A stretch of 64,000 nucleotides of DNA from the NCBI GenBank assembly GCA_025266875.1, contig JALLLT010000064.1, positions 1-64,000 on the forward strand. Reading direction: 5' to 3'. The notes under the pieces are model-generated. The model was given only the letters and a program-made list of their open reading frames with translations, searched no databases and was not told where the DNA came from. Numbering within the stretch: position 1 is the stretch's first letter; the number at the start of each line of letters is the position of its first letter. The stretch is from Fennellomyces sp. T-0311. Taxonomy: Eukaryota > Mucoromycota > Mucoromycetes > Mucorales > Lichtheimiaceae. Positions 10,404 through 21,189 of the stretch are shown one piece after another. Both the position numbers and the translations under genes were made by a program.

Positions 10404-11499
10404 AGTTGACAGTGTTTAATACCAAAGTTACTAGCCGTCAAAAGATTCTTTAGGTGTATAGGCCGTGGTCGATGATCTAGACCGCATGCAAAAGTGATTG
10501 CCTTATGATTGCGCTACTATTACCATTCAAAATAAATCATAGCAGATCTTGAATAAATGTAGCGTAATCACTACTTATAGCTTTCGAGAAGAGCCTTTAC
10601 ATTTTATTTTATTTTTTAGTCATCCGTATGCAAAGGGTATATCGGTACTGTGGTGCCACAATGTGCTAAGAAAAGCTGCAGCCTGCCAAAAGTACACAAA
10701 GTCAAAGAAGTGGTATGCTTTTCAGTACGTACGTTGTTGTAAAAGGAAATTGTTTGTAACATAGATGCTAATGTGAATCAGAGTCCACAATATTTGTTAA
10801 GATAAGAGAAATCGATAACGTCAGTTAATCAAAGGTAGACTTAAGATTCTTGATTGAGCCTCTGAGAAAGTATGGGTAAGATAGTTTGGGTGTAGATACT
10901 TGAAATCTAGGTAACTAAAACATGGATAACTGCTTTATTACGGTCGATTCTTTGGGGGTCATTTATACGATTCTAACTATGACTATACCAACGAATTGTG
11001 CCGGATGCACAATGCAATTTGGTAAGATAGCTCGAAATGATCCAAGCAAGAGATAAAGATTGTGCAAGTCGCACAATCTAATGGAACAGAGGGTTGACGA
11101 AGGAAAATCGTGGTGAAGAGCAAGTTGCGATGAGCGGATGCATGGTAAGGCTGAATAGGCAGCACATATAGAGACCGTAGGCAAGCCGAAAAATGGAAAT
11201 TGTAACACAAAAGTAACACGGAAAAATTTGTAACCACATCACCCACATATTAAAATGTGAGACTTCTCTAAAAACTGTTGCGTAAGTCTGGTGTTTTCTT
11301 TTTCAAAATATACGAGAAGACATTTATTGATACTCGTATGTTTATCGGATTTTTTTTGTACCCTGTGGTCACAAGGATCACTGGGTAATATAAAATACAT
11401 ATGGCTTTACATCATTATTGCAACAGCCGGGATCAGAGCCCTCTCTGATATTACAATGAGCGATAGATTATGTTTAATGTAGGCGGCCCTATTGCAACT
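10404..11499. other. 1.1 kb spacer between secreted-family genes A and B
   Basis: The first about 70 bp after gene A resemble the 3' flank of gene B (AAAAATAAAG-TGACA, then ACCAAAGTT), so the duplicated unit extended past the stop codon. Beyond that no gene is seen; the short frames on both strands lack motifs. Confidence 0.5.
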
Positions 11500-11548
11500 T
11501 GATTATTATGTTGGGGAATCTTGGGAGTATGTACAAAAAGTATAAAAA
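11500..11548 (+). promoter_or_regulatory. Conserved promoter block of secreted-family gene B
   Basis: Contains TGTTGGGGAATCTTG (from 11509), which is also present upstream of gene C, then a TATA box TATAAAAA at 11541-11548, 55 nt before the ATG. Conservation of the block outside the coding region suggests a shared control element. Confidence 0.5.
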
Positions 11549-11602
11549 AAATAACAAGTGTATATAGCTATAGAATCAATTCGGTATGCTGACAACATTA
11601 TC

Positions 11603-12171
11603 ATGTACCTCTTATATCTTTTAGCCTTCATTCTCAGTGCCTTACCATTTTACGCGTACGGCTTCTGCGTCTATAACAAACAGAGCGATGATACATCTTT
11701 GGAAGCTCGACAGTACTCATTTAAAAACGGTCTTCTTACAGGGTAGGTACTATCTTTGTAGAAAAATATCTTAGTCATAAAATACAGTTTCTTCCGCAAA
11801 CGGATTCCTCCTGATGGGAAGGAATGCTGTCCATACACAAACTCTGACTGCAATCCGAACGTTGAAGATGCGAATGCTGTGATCAAACTTTATGTGAGTC
11901 CTAGTTACTACGGCGTTAAAGATTCTATAAAGGTATTTACTAAGATTATTATAACTAGATCAGTCGCTTCAATAAGAAGAAAGATACCGGTCATTTTTCT
12001 GTCACGCTACCTGCTGATGGTTGGGTTGAGGTGGAGGGTGACAAAGTTAGCCACACTATAGTGGCTAGATGGTCAGACGGAAGAAACTATAACGAAACAG
12101 TCATTGAGTATGGTGCACGTTGGGCGCCCACGACAGATGAGTTGAGCACAGAGCCTAAAATCTTCAAATGA
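11603..12171 (+). CDS. Small secreted cysteine protein, tandem family member B
   Basis: Exons 11603-11742, 11788-11893 and 11959-12171, introns 45 and 65 nt, phases 2 and 0 as in gene A; 152 residues. A signal peptide of about 21 residues ends YAYG, followed by FCVYNKQSDD. The Cys pattern (single Cys, CC pair in KECCPYTN, single Cys in SDCNPN) is the same as in A, and exon 3 keeps GWVEVEGDKVSH and RWSDGRNYNE. An in-frame ATG at 11558 lies between the TATA box and the chosen start, but the ATG at 11603 is preferred because it aligns with the signal peptides of the paralogues. Apparently intact; function unknown. Confidence 0.8.
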
Positions 12172-12674
12172 AAAATAAAGCTGACAACGCTTAAAACCAA
12201 AGTTGCTGGTCGTTAGAAAAAATCCCTTTACATATACAATGGGCACCGCTTTTTGCAAAGTGGAATTTATTCGCACCGCTGGGCGTTCAAAATTCAGGAG
12301 AGCCATTGTGTTTTTATTGACGAAATTAGATAAACATACAATTTTATTTATAGATTGTCGGCACAAAACTTATTGGATAACATGCACCATACGAATACAG
12401 CCGGGCCTTGTCAATCGCAACACAATACCCGACAGAAAACTGTTAATATGAACTAGGTACGGCTGTATCCATTTCAGAGTATTCTCTGGTACTGAAACGA
12501 GTTAGATTATTGTGCTTGTTTATATTGCAAGCTTCAATGTCAACAATGTTTCGTAAAAGAAAGTTACGGAAAAGTGGTCAAATATCGAGGCTGTAAAATA
12601 TGGACAGGTGACGACTCCGCAGTAATGGTCAACACGTATTTGAAGTACCTTCATATCTCAGCATTGACAGTTGT
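12172..12674. other. Spacer between secreted-family genes B and C
   Basis: The start resembles the 3' flank of gene A. The remainder is AT-rich and carries no recognisable gene. Confidence 0.5.
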
Positions 12675-12724
12675 TGATTATTTTGTTGGGGAATCTTGAA
12701 GATATAATATACATATATAAAAAG
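12675..12724 (+). promoter_or_regulatory. Conserved promoter block of secreted-family gene C
   Basis: TGTTGGGGAATCTTG (from 12684) matches the block before gene B, followed by TATAAAAAG at 12716-12724, 49 nt before the ATG. The leader also shares CTATAGA.CAAT and a (A/T)CAACAT string just before the start codon. Confidence 0.5.
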
Positions 12725-12773
12725 GGAACGTATACGTGTAACTATAGAGCCAATACAGTACTAACAACATCAT

Positions 12774-13325
12774 ATGTGTTTTGTATATCTTATGATTTTT
12801 ACTCTCATTGCCTTGCCGTATCACGCATACAGCTTCTGTGTCTATAACAGGCATAGCGATGACACAACGCTGGAGGTTCGACAGACTAAGTTCAAATTTG
12901 GTCTCTCAAAGTAGGTGATATCTTCGTGGTAAAAAGTATCTTTATTTCTGGGTGCTCATAAAGGCATAGTACTCTCCAGAAGATGATCTATCCTCCTGAT
13001 GGAAAGGAATGCTGCTCTTATACCAACCCTGACTGTAACCCCAACGCTGAAGATCCGAATACTATTATCGAACTCTATGTGAGCCCTAGTAACCTTAATA
13101 ATATTTTTTTGAAGATACATACATATTAAAATTGTTAATCAGATCAGTCGCATCAATCAGAGGGAGATCAGCCATTTTACGATATCAATTCCTGCTGGAG
13201 GTTGGGTTGTAGTGGACGGTGACAAAGACAACCACAAGATAGATGTTCGATGGCCGGATGGAAGGGAGTACATTCAGACAATCACTGAGTACGGTGCAGG
13301 CTGGGAGACCAAGGTGGATGGGTAA
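12774..13325 (+). CDS. Small secreted cysteine protein, tandem family member C
   Basis: Exons 12774-12910, 12970-13078 and 13143-13325, introns 59 and 64 nt, phases 2 and 0; exons 1 and 2 have exactly the lengths found in gene A (137 and 109 nt). 142 residues. Signal peptide ends HAYS, followed by FCVYNRHSDD; the CC pair is in KECCSYTN and the last Cys in PDCNPN. Exon 3 keeps GGWVVVDGDKD and RWPDGREY. The protein is about 12 residues shorter than A because a TAA occurs where A reads on; the downstream sequence AATGAGCCTTGAATCTTCA is still shared with A. It may still be functional since all Cys and core residues remain. Confidence 0.75.
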
Positions 13326-13843
13326 AGTGTAATGAGCCTTGAATCTTCAGTGAAGGATAAACCTGATAGCGCATAAGATTGGTTTGTCTCTCATTATAAT
13401 CCGTATATTTGTCCAGACTGCCGGTATTGTGTTACACGGATCTCGTACATAAAGGCTATTGGGTGCTTAGTTTGTTTCATCAGCACTTTGAGTAATAAAC
13501 ACTGTCAAGTTTTGCACATTTCCGTGCACTTTTCTTACTTCAAACGTATGAAACAGAGGCACCCCTCTATCCATCGGTCTAAGCCGAGAGCTGTTCATCA
13601 GTGCGATACCTGCGATGCTATATTCCATTGTGGCAAAAAGATATATCTGCATTGTCGGTAACGAGAGCTTTTGCGTAGTGTAGTGTATATTTTTGACACG
13701 GTCCGGGTCTTTTTGATAATTAACGTAGGCACCGCACACATCATCATATAGTTTCTGTCGAAAGCAAAAAATATCTTACAGTCAGTTGTATATTAATATC
13801 CCATCTGTTTTGATGTAGTTAACACGATTTAAAATAGAACACT
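13326..13843. other. Spacer, no gene seen
   Basis: AT-rich. A 90-codon minus-strand frame at 13467-13739 has no recognisable features and is not called. Confidence 0.4.
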
Positions 13844-13921
13844 ATTAAAGAGTGGATTGTAGTCGATTCACACGGAAAAGCTGAAAAGGTATCCCATATT
13901 GGACGATGTCAAAAAAGTTAA
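13844..13921 (+). pseudogene. Possible relic of a fourth secreted-family gene (exon 3 piece)
   Basis: In the frame starting at 13853 the reading is WIVVDSHGKAEKVSHIGRC before a TAA at 13919. This resembles the exon 3 core of the upstream family (GWVVVDGDKV-VSH--VRW). No matching exons 1 and 2 were found upstream. The match is short, so it may be chance. Confidence 0.25.
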
Positions 13922-14109
13922 TGTGCTCTGACACTGAAATATCTGAACAGAACTCTGCGTTCAAGGATTACTTTATGGTAAGAATTACTTGAGTGTGCAT
14001 TTATAAGCTAACACCTGCACAGTGCCCTGTGCCTTTTTGTGGCAAGGAGTGCGCAAGTAGAAAGAACTTGAAGCTGCACAAGATGAACGCACACGGATTC
14101 AGCGCATGA
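13906..14109 (+). CDS. Very small single C2H2 zinc-finger protein
   Basis: Two exons: 13906-13977 and 14023-14109, with a 45-nt GT-AG intron in phase 0; 52 residues. An in-frame ATG at codon 6 is an alternative start. Exon 1 encodes a polar N terminus and exon 2 a single finger: C-PVPF-C, then 12 residues, H-KMNA-H, matching C-x4-C-x12-H-x4-H. The usual Phe after the second Cys is replaced by a third Cys (CGKEC), while the Leu before the first His is kept. It starts just after the secreted-family cluster and overlaps the possible fourth relic in another frame. It could be a remnant of a larger zinc-finger gene, but frame and splice sites are clean. Confidence 0.45.
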
Positions 14110-15283
14110 TGCGTACATGTATTAGCTCCAGAATTATATGTCATAGCCAGGTTTCTTCCGGGTTTCTTTCTGGTACGCAGTCTTCAGTTGATTTTATTGT
14201 TTGGAGCATCCATGTACGACACTTATCTTACCATCATCCGTGCCTTGAACAAGAACCTATGTGCCACATTCCATATTTTACAGATATGAGAGCAGTTAGC
14301 CTGAATGAAGACACGGTTGTAATAGCGATCTTGATTATATTTGGCCCATTGTATATAGTCACGTTTTGCAAGCAAAGAAAGTTACCGCACCGAAGTGTTC
14401 ATTGGTTATGCCTGTGATTTTGTTGTGCTACAATGATTTCCTAAATTAGAACTTGGAGGATCATCGTTTGCTTGTCTACTACAAGAAGCTTAAAGTAAAT
14501 TCTGATCCACTGTTTACAAAAGGGGAGCCACCGATCCTTCTGATATTCAGTGTTACATTTGCCACCAAGTTGTTCAGAACTTGTCGCCAGGTTGTGAAAA
14601 TTTACTTTCTGCTAGAGAGATGCAAAGTGCGATCTTTGAGCAACTTTGTTTATTCATTTCGCCTGCAACTTGAACGATTTTATAAAAATGCCACCTATGG
14701 AATCACTGGTACAATACACAAACAGGAAGCTTCCCAGAGGTAACAGTACCTTGGGCGACGGGGAAGAAGCAAGCTGTATGAAACTCTGGTTGAGTACGTT
14801 AAACCCGAGTATGAAATATGACCAGGGATGGGTGGCTTTTGAGTCGGCTGCTAGACAACAATAAGCATTGTTTTGCCTAATAAACACAGTGAATTTCCCC
14901 GAGAAAAGGGAGCTCTTGAAGATCTTAGGAGAGTAGTATTATGTGTTATGGTCTGACTGGTGACAATCTTGCAGGTAGGTAGCACCTCGTATACTTCAAA
15001 ATGCTGGTGGATTGCTCTCTAGAATTAATTCAGTAAGAGATACTTTTGCTCGAAAATCTAATAGCGATAGATGGTAGAGCTTATGTCAGCGAGTCGCAGC
15101 GCGTAAGGAGTACCACACAAAGAACTCTGCTGATTTGGTTGGGATAGATTGACAACGAAATTTGTCGTTAAGGTTGATAATTTAATAAGTTTCCACCGTT
15201 GTACCACTACGAAATGATTTGGCGGGACTGCAAACACCAGGCTAAGGTTTTGCTTTGTTCTTCTACACCAAACTTTTTATCGA
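14110..15283. other. Intergenic with a possible decayed saposin-like fragment
   Basis: At 14533-14673 a plus-strand frame reads DPSDIQCYICHQVVQNL, then further Cys and EQLCLFISPAT before a stop. The CYIC-HQVVQNL...C spacing is reminiscent of the first half of a saposin B domain; after two further stops a KCH follows at about the position of the next saposin Cys. Overlapping frames (14453-14743) are open but featureless. No complete gene could be built. Confidence 0.25.
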
Positions 15284-16784
15284 ATGCCTCCTGCCGATCA
15301 GAGTCACCCATTCGCCACATTTCCTGCCACAGCTGGCAAAGGTCTTCGACCATACTACACACCTGGTCTGACCACCGACAATTACACGACTTTTGCTGGT
15401 CAAATGACGACTCCAGTTCCTTATTATGCCAGCGAGCATGACGACTTTATCGACCAACGCGCTGCTGCTCGGGAGCTTGTCAATTATACAGTGTTAAAGT
15501 TTCTGACGACTGCCATGAGTTGCCCGTTTGAGGTTTCGAAAACACTCTTGCAAGTCCAGTACATGCCTCATGAGGATGTAGAGGTTGTTGCAGCTAAGAG
15601 TTCGGATGACCATGAAGAGTTTAAACCTGATGCAGACGAGGTGAGAAGTGCCGAATTACTCAAACGGCGTGTTTTCTTTTAACCCTGAGCGCTAGTTCTC
15701 AGAAGAAGAAGAGGATAATGACGATTTCTACGGCACGGGAACCAGCAACACCATGACGCTGAACCATGACGATCCCGAATTTAAGCAGCCCATGGACGTT
15801 GACGCCAACGGTTACGTGATTCGCAAAAGTGTATATGACGAATCGACACGACCAACGTATCAGCTAAAACCGCTCGATGGTGGTGTATGGCAAGGGATTG
15901 GGCGACTGCTCAAGCAACCGCATGAAGGATGGCGCGCGCTGTTCAAGGGCCAATACACCAACTGGCTCTATGAGATTGCACACCTCTTTTTCCAGCCGAC
16001 GCTCGAAGGCACATTAAACGACCTGTTTGATCTGTACGATGATACAATTCCACTCGTGCATCTCGATCGCGTCGGCCCGAACCTTGCCACGCTGGTCGGC
16101 AGTAACTTGATCGTTGGATTCCTACTCAGTCCGCTTGAACTGATCCGCACGCGGTTGATGGTCCAGTCAGCATCACCTCTGCATCGCAAATACAAAGGTC
16201 CCCTGCATGCATTCAAGACTATTTTGGCCGAGGAAGGTGGACTGAGCGGCCTCTATCTGTCGGCACACAATCTGGTGCCTACGGTATTGTACCATACCAT
16301 CACCCCTCTGCTTCAAAACACGACACCCCTTATCATTGATCGCGTGTTCAAGATCTCAGCCAGCGACTCACCATTCCTGTACAGTCTAGCTGAATTGGGC
16401 TTGAACACCTTGGAGATCGCCATTACGTTGCCACTGGATACCATCCGGAAGCGTATGCAATGCCAAATTCGGTCGCGCACCCCCGGTAAGAAGCGGTTTG
16501 CACCCATCGTTGCACTTCGTCCGGTGCCATACACGGGCGTCATGGATGCCTACTACAGCATCCTCAAGGAAGAAGGTGGGCGGAGGAAAAAGGGAAAGAA
16601 GCGTGGCATGTTCACAGGCTGGGGTCTGCGTGGACTGTATCAAGGCTTCAGCATGCAGTGTTCATCCAATGTGGTCCTGTTCGTACTACATGCTATTAAT
16701 GGCGTCGAAGGTAAGCAGTCAACAGGGCGCATGGAGAGTCGGTACACTGACGGCACAAATGCAGATGATTACGAAGACTTTTAA
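15284..16784 (+). CDS. UGO1: UGO1/SLC25A46-type mitochondrial carrier-like protein
   Basis: Three exons: 15284-15640, 15696-16710 and 16765-16784 (introns 55 and 54 nt, GT-AG); 463 residues. The last intron is a multiple of three without stops, so an unspliced reading would add 18 residues; splicing gives the acidic C terminus VEDDYEDF. Carrier repeats are seen as MSCPFEVSKTLLQVQY (about residues 75-95), LLSPLELIRTRLMVQ (middle) and LPLDTIRKRMQCQ (third), the Px(D/E)xxK/R signature of the SLC25 fold. Weak signatures and acidic linkers fit Ugo1, an outer mitochondrial membrane protein acting with Fzo1 and Mgm1 in fusion, better than a solute exchanger. S. cerevisiae Ugo1 is about 500 residues. 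It converges on the P-type ATPase, with about 200 nt between stops. Confidence 0.75.
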
Positions 16785-16987
16785 ATTTAATAATGAATAT
16801 AACACATTTTTATCAGAAAGAAAAACTTTGTATTCGGTAAATGGTGGTCTAAAGACTAGTAAGGAAAATTATACATTGCGAGAGTGTAAAGGAACAAACA
16901 GGGGGGAGATAGGGAATAGAAAGTTACATATAATATATAATACATGCAATGTTTTTTGTGGTTTTGCTGTACAGTTTCTCAACTTTT

Positions 16988-19900
16988 TTAGTGCTTCAAT
17001 TCCTCCTCACGGCGAGCAAGGCTCTTTCTGTATCGGATTCTCTTGAAGTACTTGTAGATTTCGGTAATGGCCATGTAGAGCAGGCAGGAGGCAGCAACCA
17101 TACCCCATTCCCAGGTAATACCCTTGTGCTTGAATACAACCGTGTTGAGAGTGGGGACGTAAAGTGCGATGATCATCAGGCACAGACAGCCAGCGGTGGA
17201 CCACAAAAGGTACTTGTTCTGCTTGCGCTTGATCAATCCTTTGTAGGTCCAGACAGGGTTCATCAGATCACGGCAAGTGAAAGCATGGAGCAAGACCATG
17301 ATGGTCAGGGCAGTGAACACAGCACCACGAGCCTTGAAGACGACCTCGCAAGATTCGGTGAACTCATGGTTACATCCATGACCAAGTTCCGCACCACCGT
17401 AGCCGTAGACGACGACAATAAAGTTGAGCAAGCAGATGACACCAATGATAAAACCATAAAAGATAATATCAATAACGTTACGCCAGGCAAAGAGACCTTC
17501 GTCGGTTGGACGGGGAGGAACAAGCATCTGCTCGGGATGGACGGGCTCCAAACCCAAGCTCATGGCAGGAGGCGAAGAGGTCAAAATATTGTTGAACAGA
17601 ATCTGAATTGGAGTCATCAAGAAGACGGAGTTGCCATCATCGTCGAAGAAACCGAGACCGAGAAGGAGAGGGACGACTTCAGCAACATTGCCAGAGACCA
17701 TGTGCACGACGAAACGGGAGATGTTGGCAAACACACGACGACCTTCTTCAATAGCCTTGACGATGGTAGCAAAGTTGTCATCCACAAGCACAATATCAGC
17801 GGCCTGCTTAGCGACATCCGAACCGTTTTGACCCATGGCAATACCAATATCTGATTCCTTCAAACTGGGCGAGTCATTCACACCGTCACCAGTCATACCA
17901 GTAATGCGCTTGCGACGATGCAGGGCTTCAATCATCTTGACCTTGGTATCGGGAGAGCAACGAGCAATAACAAGTGGCAAAGAAGGCAAAGCATCGATTT
18001 CTTCTTCACTCAGCTTGTCGAACTTGGTAGCAGTCATGACGAGTTCTTGTTCGGGCTTGCCATCGAGACCGTAGCGTTCAGGGAGGATAGCAACTTCGCG
18101 AGCAATGGCAGTAGCAGTAGCAGCGTGATCACCCGTCAACATGTGGACCGTGATACCAGCACGATGGCACTGTTCAACAGCGCCCTTGGATTCAGCACGT
18201 GGGGGATCATAAATACCGACGAGACCGAGGAAGTTCATGTCCTTTTCGATTTCTTCACGCTTGAAAGTTTCAGGGCCAACAGGTCCTTCAGCCTTGACTT
18301 TGCGGATAGCGAGGGTCAATACACGAAGACCACCCTTGGCAAGTTCTTCGACTTCCGGCAAAACCAATTCTTCAAGTTGATCAAGAGGCATAGACTGGAC
18401 GTCACCGTCATCGGGGTTCTGGATAGCAACACAGGTATTCAAGACACGTTCGGTGGCACCCTTGATGAAAGCATAGTAGGAACCGTCGGGAGCTTGGGCG
18501 AGAACACTCATACGCTTGATCGAAGAATCGAAGGGGTATTCAGCAATCAACTTCCAGTTCTGTCCGGTCTCCGACTTGGTCAGCGATGGTTTACCCATAT
18601 CGGCCTTGTGTGCAAACACTTGCAGAGCAACCTATTCCAAATTTAGTCAGCTTTGTGTTCCCCGAGAACAAGGTTTTCAAAAAGAAGTTCTTACCTCAGT
18701 TGGATCACCCATTACGCGAACTTCGCCGGACTCCTTATCCTTTTTAAGCTCACTCATGTTGCACAATGCAGCCGTTAGCACCGTCAGGTGCATGCCATTG
18801 GTGAAATCTTTCTTGGTAATAACGGTATCATCGCTCTCGCGGGTAATATCGCCTTCGGTTACGAAGCCAAGGCCACTGACTTTGAAGAAGCCTTCCTTGG
18901 GACGCCACAAACGATCCAAGACCATCTTGGATTGGGTCAAAGTACCGGTCTTGTCAGAGCAAACGTTGGTGACGGCACCAAGCAGTTCGAGGGCAGAAAT
19001 CTTGCGGACCAGAGCGTTGGCCTTGGCCATGCCATGGACACCAAAAGCTTGGGTAAGTGTAACCACGGCAACAAGAGCCTCAGGAATAGCAGAAATGGCA
19101 GTCGAGATGGCGTAAAGAACTTGTTCCTGTCCGATATTGAACTTGGCAACAGCGAATACGATAATGACGGAAATAATAGCAACACCGAGCAAGGTCAGGG
19201 CCATACGATCCAACGAACGTTGCAGAGGGGTCTTGCGGCTGTCATCGCTGCTCAACAGACGAAGAGCAATCTTGCCGATTTCGGTTTGCATACCAGTGGC
19301 GGTGACAATGGCCTTACCGCGACCTTTGGTCAAGACGGTGCTGGAATACGTCATATTGACACGATCACCAAGCGGAATATCGGAACCTTCGAGCGTATCG
19401 ATACTAAAAAAAAAAATTCAAAATTTGTTAGGCTCGTCATTTTCTCAACAGGAAAAAATTATCCGAAAAACTTACACTTTGTTGACAGGCACGGATTCAC
19501 CAGTAAGCAAAGCTTCATCAATATCCATATTGAACGATTCAAGAACACGGGCATCGGCACCAACAACATCACCAGCCTTGAGAATGATGATATCACCAGG
19601 AATCAGTTCGCGTGTACCAATCGTCTTTGACTGGCCATTGCGCACGACCAAACTGGTGGGCGAGGCCATTTGTCGCAGGGAATCCATAGTCTTCTCAGCC
19701 TTGAACTCTTGGGCGAAACCGACACCAGCGTTCAAAAACATAATGGCGCAGATAACACCACCTTCAACCCAATCCTTAAAGACAAACGAGACGACCTAAA
19801 GGGGTACTGAATCAGTTATCTGTGCGTTACTGTTGATTCATCTAAGCTTACCATAGCAATACAGAGAATGACGACCATGACGTTCAAGAACTGCTTGAGC

Positions 19901-20304
19901 AGCAACTTGAAAGGATTGACACCGCCTTCACCCTCCATTTCGTTGTATCCGGATTCTTCGCGACGGGCATTGACTTCTTCATCAGTCAGACCATCTTCGA
20001 GGTTTGTCTTCATGAGTTTGGCCACCGTCTCGAGGTCCATGGTATGATAGGGAGGGCCTTCGACACGTTCTTCGGTTGTTCGCTTCCGCCGTTTGACGAG
20101 GCTCATCTTCTTCATAAGAACACTGCGCACAGACCGTGCATCGAAAGAAATACTGCTCTGTCCGGTGGACGAGCGCGTAAGAGCACGCTGATTTATCTTT
20201 TCATGGTTGGCTTGGTTGCTTGGGTGACCGGACTGATCGGCGAAGGTGATCGTTGTGTTCTGGTTGTTCGCGTTGTCGTTTTGCTGTTTGGTATCAGAGC
20301 TCAT
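16988..20304 (-). CDS. P-type ATPase, ENA-like (P2D) Na+/K+ efflux pump
   Basis: Four exons read from 20304: 19852-20304, 19476-19795, 18695-19403 and 16988-18631 (introns 56, 72 and 63 nt); 1041 residues. The N terminus is polar, then a cation-ATPase N domain (LEDGLTDEEVNARR). Visible signatures are LLTGESVPV (actuator), CSDKTGTLTQ (phosphorylated Asp), FIKGATERVL (nucleotide site) and MTGDGVNDSPSLK. The last has DSPSLK as in ENA pumps, where Ca2+ pumps usually have DAPALK, and the fourth membrane helix reads AIPEALVAVV. About ten membrane segments are visible. Fungal ENA pumps export Na+ or K+ at the plasma membrane under salt or high pH. Ca2+ or ER (ACU-type) activity cannot be excluded. 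A TATA box lies about 70 nt upstream. The gene looks intact. Confidence 0.85.
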
Positions 20305-20372
20305 AAGATAGCAGAAACGTCGCGAAAGATAAAGAAGGGACGCTTGCCATGTCTCGCCCTCCGCTTAAGGTT

Positions 20373-20380
20373 CTTTTATA
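20373..20380 (-). promoter_or_regulatory. TATA box of the P-type ATPase gene
   Basis: On the minus strand TATAAAAG lies about 70 nt before the ATG at 20304, a normal spacing for a fungal promoter. Confidence 0.5.
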
Positions 20381-21189
20381 GATTTGGGAAAATGTTTCGG
20401 AAGACCTTGCACCTTTCCCAGTTTTGAAACCTGTCACATGATGACATTTGGGGGGACACAAGCTCCCCGATAAGGCACACCATTCTCCCCCCCGTGGCAC
20501 GGATGATTGGCGTACAGCGCTTGAGCCTTTCCGCGCGTTTTCTAATTGCGGACCTCATTGTTTTCTTCACTTTCCATTGACCCAGATCGCCTTTACCAGG
20601 TTTTTGACAATTGTGAAACAACCCAAGTAGGCTTCCTATGACAAGTCAAGCAGAACAGCGGAAAAACGGGAAATGAACCATCTTTCACTGCACTCTTATC
20701 ATGCCCAGATTGGTCAAATCGGCCGAACCACTCCAGCTTCATGGCAATATACACTTCTTGAGCACTGCATTTCCGTTGTATATACAAACACCACCCACTT
20801 TGGAATGAAATATGAAAAAATAGAAAATGCGCGGAAAAACGGTAAATTCTGTTCGGATAGAAAAGTGGAGAACATGGTTTGGGATTAAGGACGATTGAGT
20901 TTAACACAAAGTACACTTGCTCGCCCTATTACCCCGACTAGCCTTGAACAAAGTGCGACATGGAATTAGATAGGCACGCCATCCCGACTGCCCCGCCTCA
21001 TTTCATTACGTTTTTTTTTCCAGACGAGGTATTCGACGAAGTACATGTTAGATCTGCTTTCCTAAATTTGGCAAGTAGGTCAACGTGGTGCATTATTTCC
21101 TTCCTCAGCTTCTCACAGATAGCGGCAATGGAAAGGTCAGAACACTTTGCTCAGCAGACTCAGCAAGCGTATTCTTTTTTTTATTTTTC
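20381..21189. other. Upstream region of the ATPase gene, no gene seen
   Basis: Contains several short frames without motifs. Part of the left-over C terminus of the CDS1-like gene could lie at 21000-21189 on the minus strand, where a helical, Lys-rich frame is seen, but it could not be joined with confidence. Confidence 0.4.

Noticed and set aside
15753..16784. UGO1 starting at the ATG at 15753 as a single-exon gene
   Set aside because: The upstream exon 15284-15640 carries the first carrier repeat and joins in phase through a clean 55-nt intron.
18788..19630. Open frame of 280 codons on the plus strand
   Set aside because: Lies antisense to the P-type ATPase exons; the same applies to 16949-17854 and 17918-18646. 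The ATPase has all family motifs, so these are shadows.
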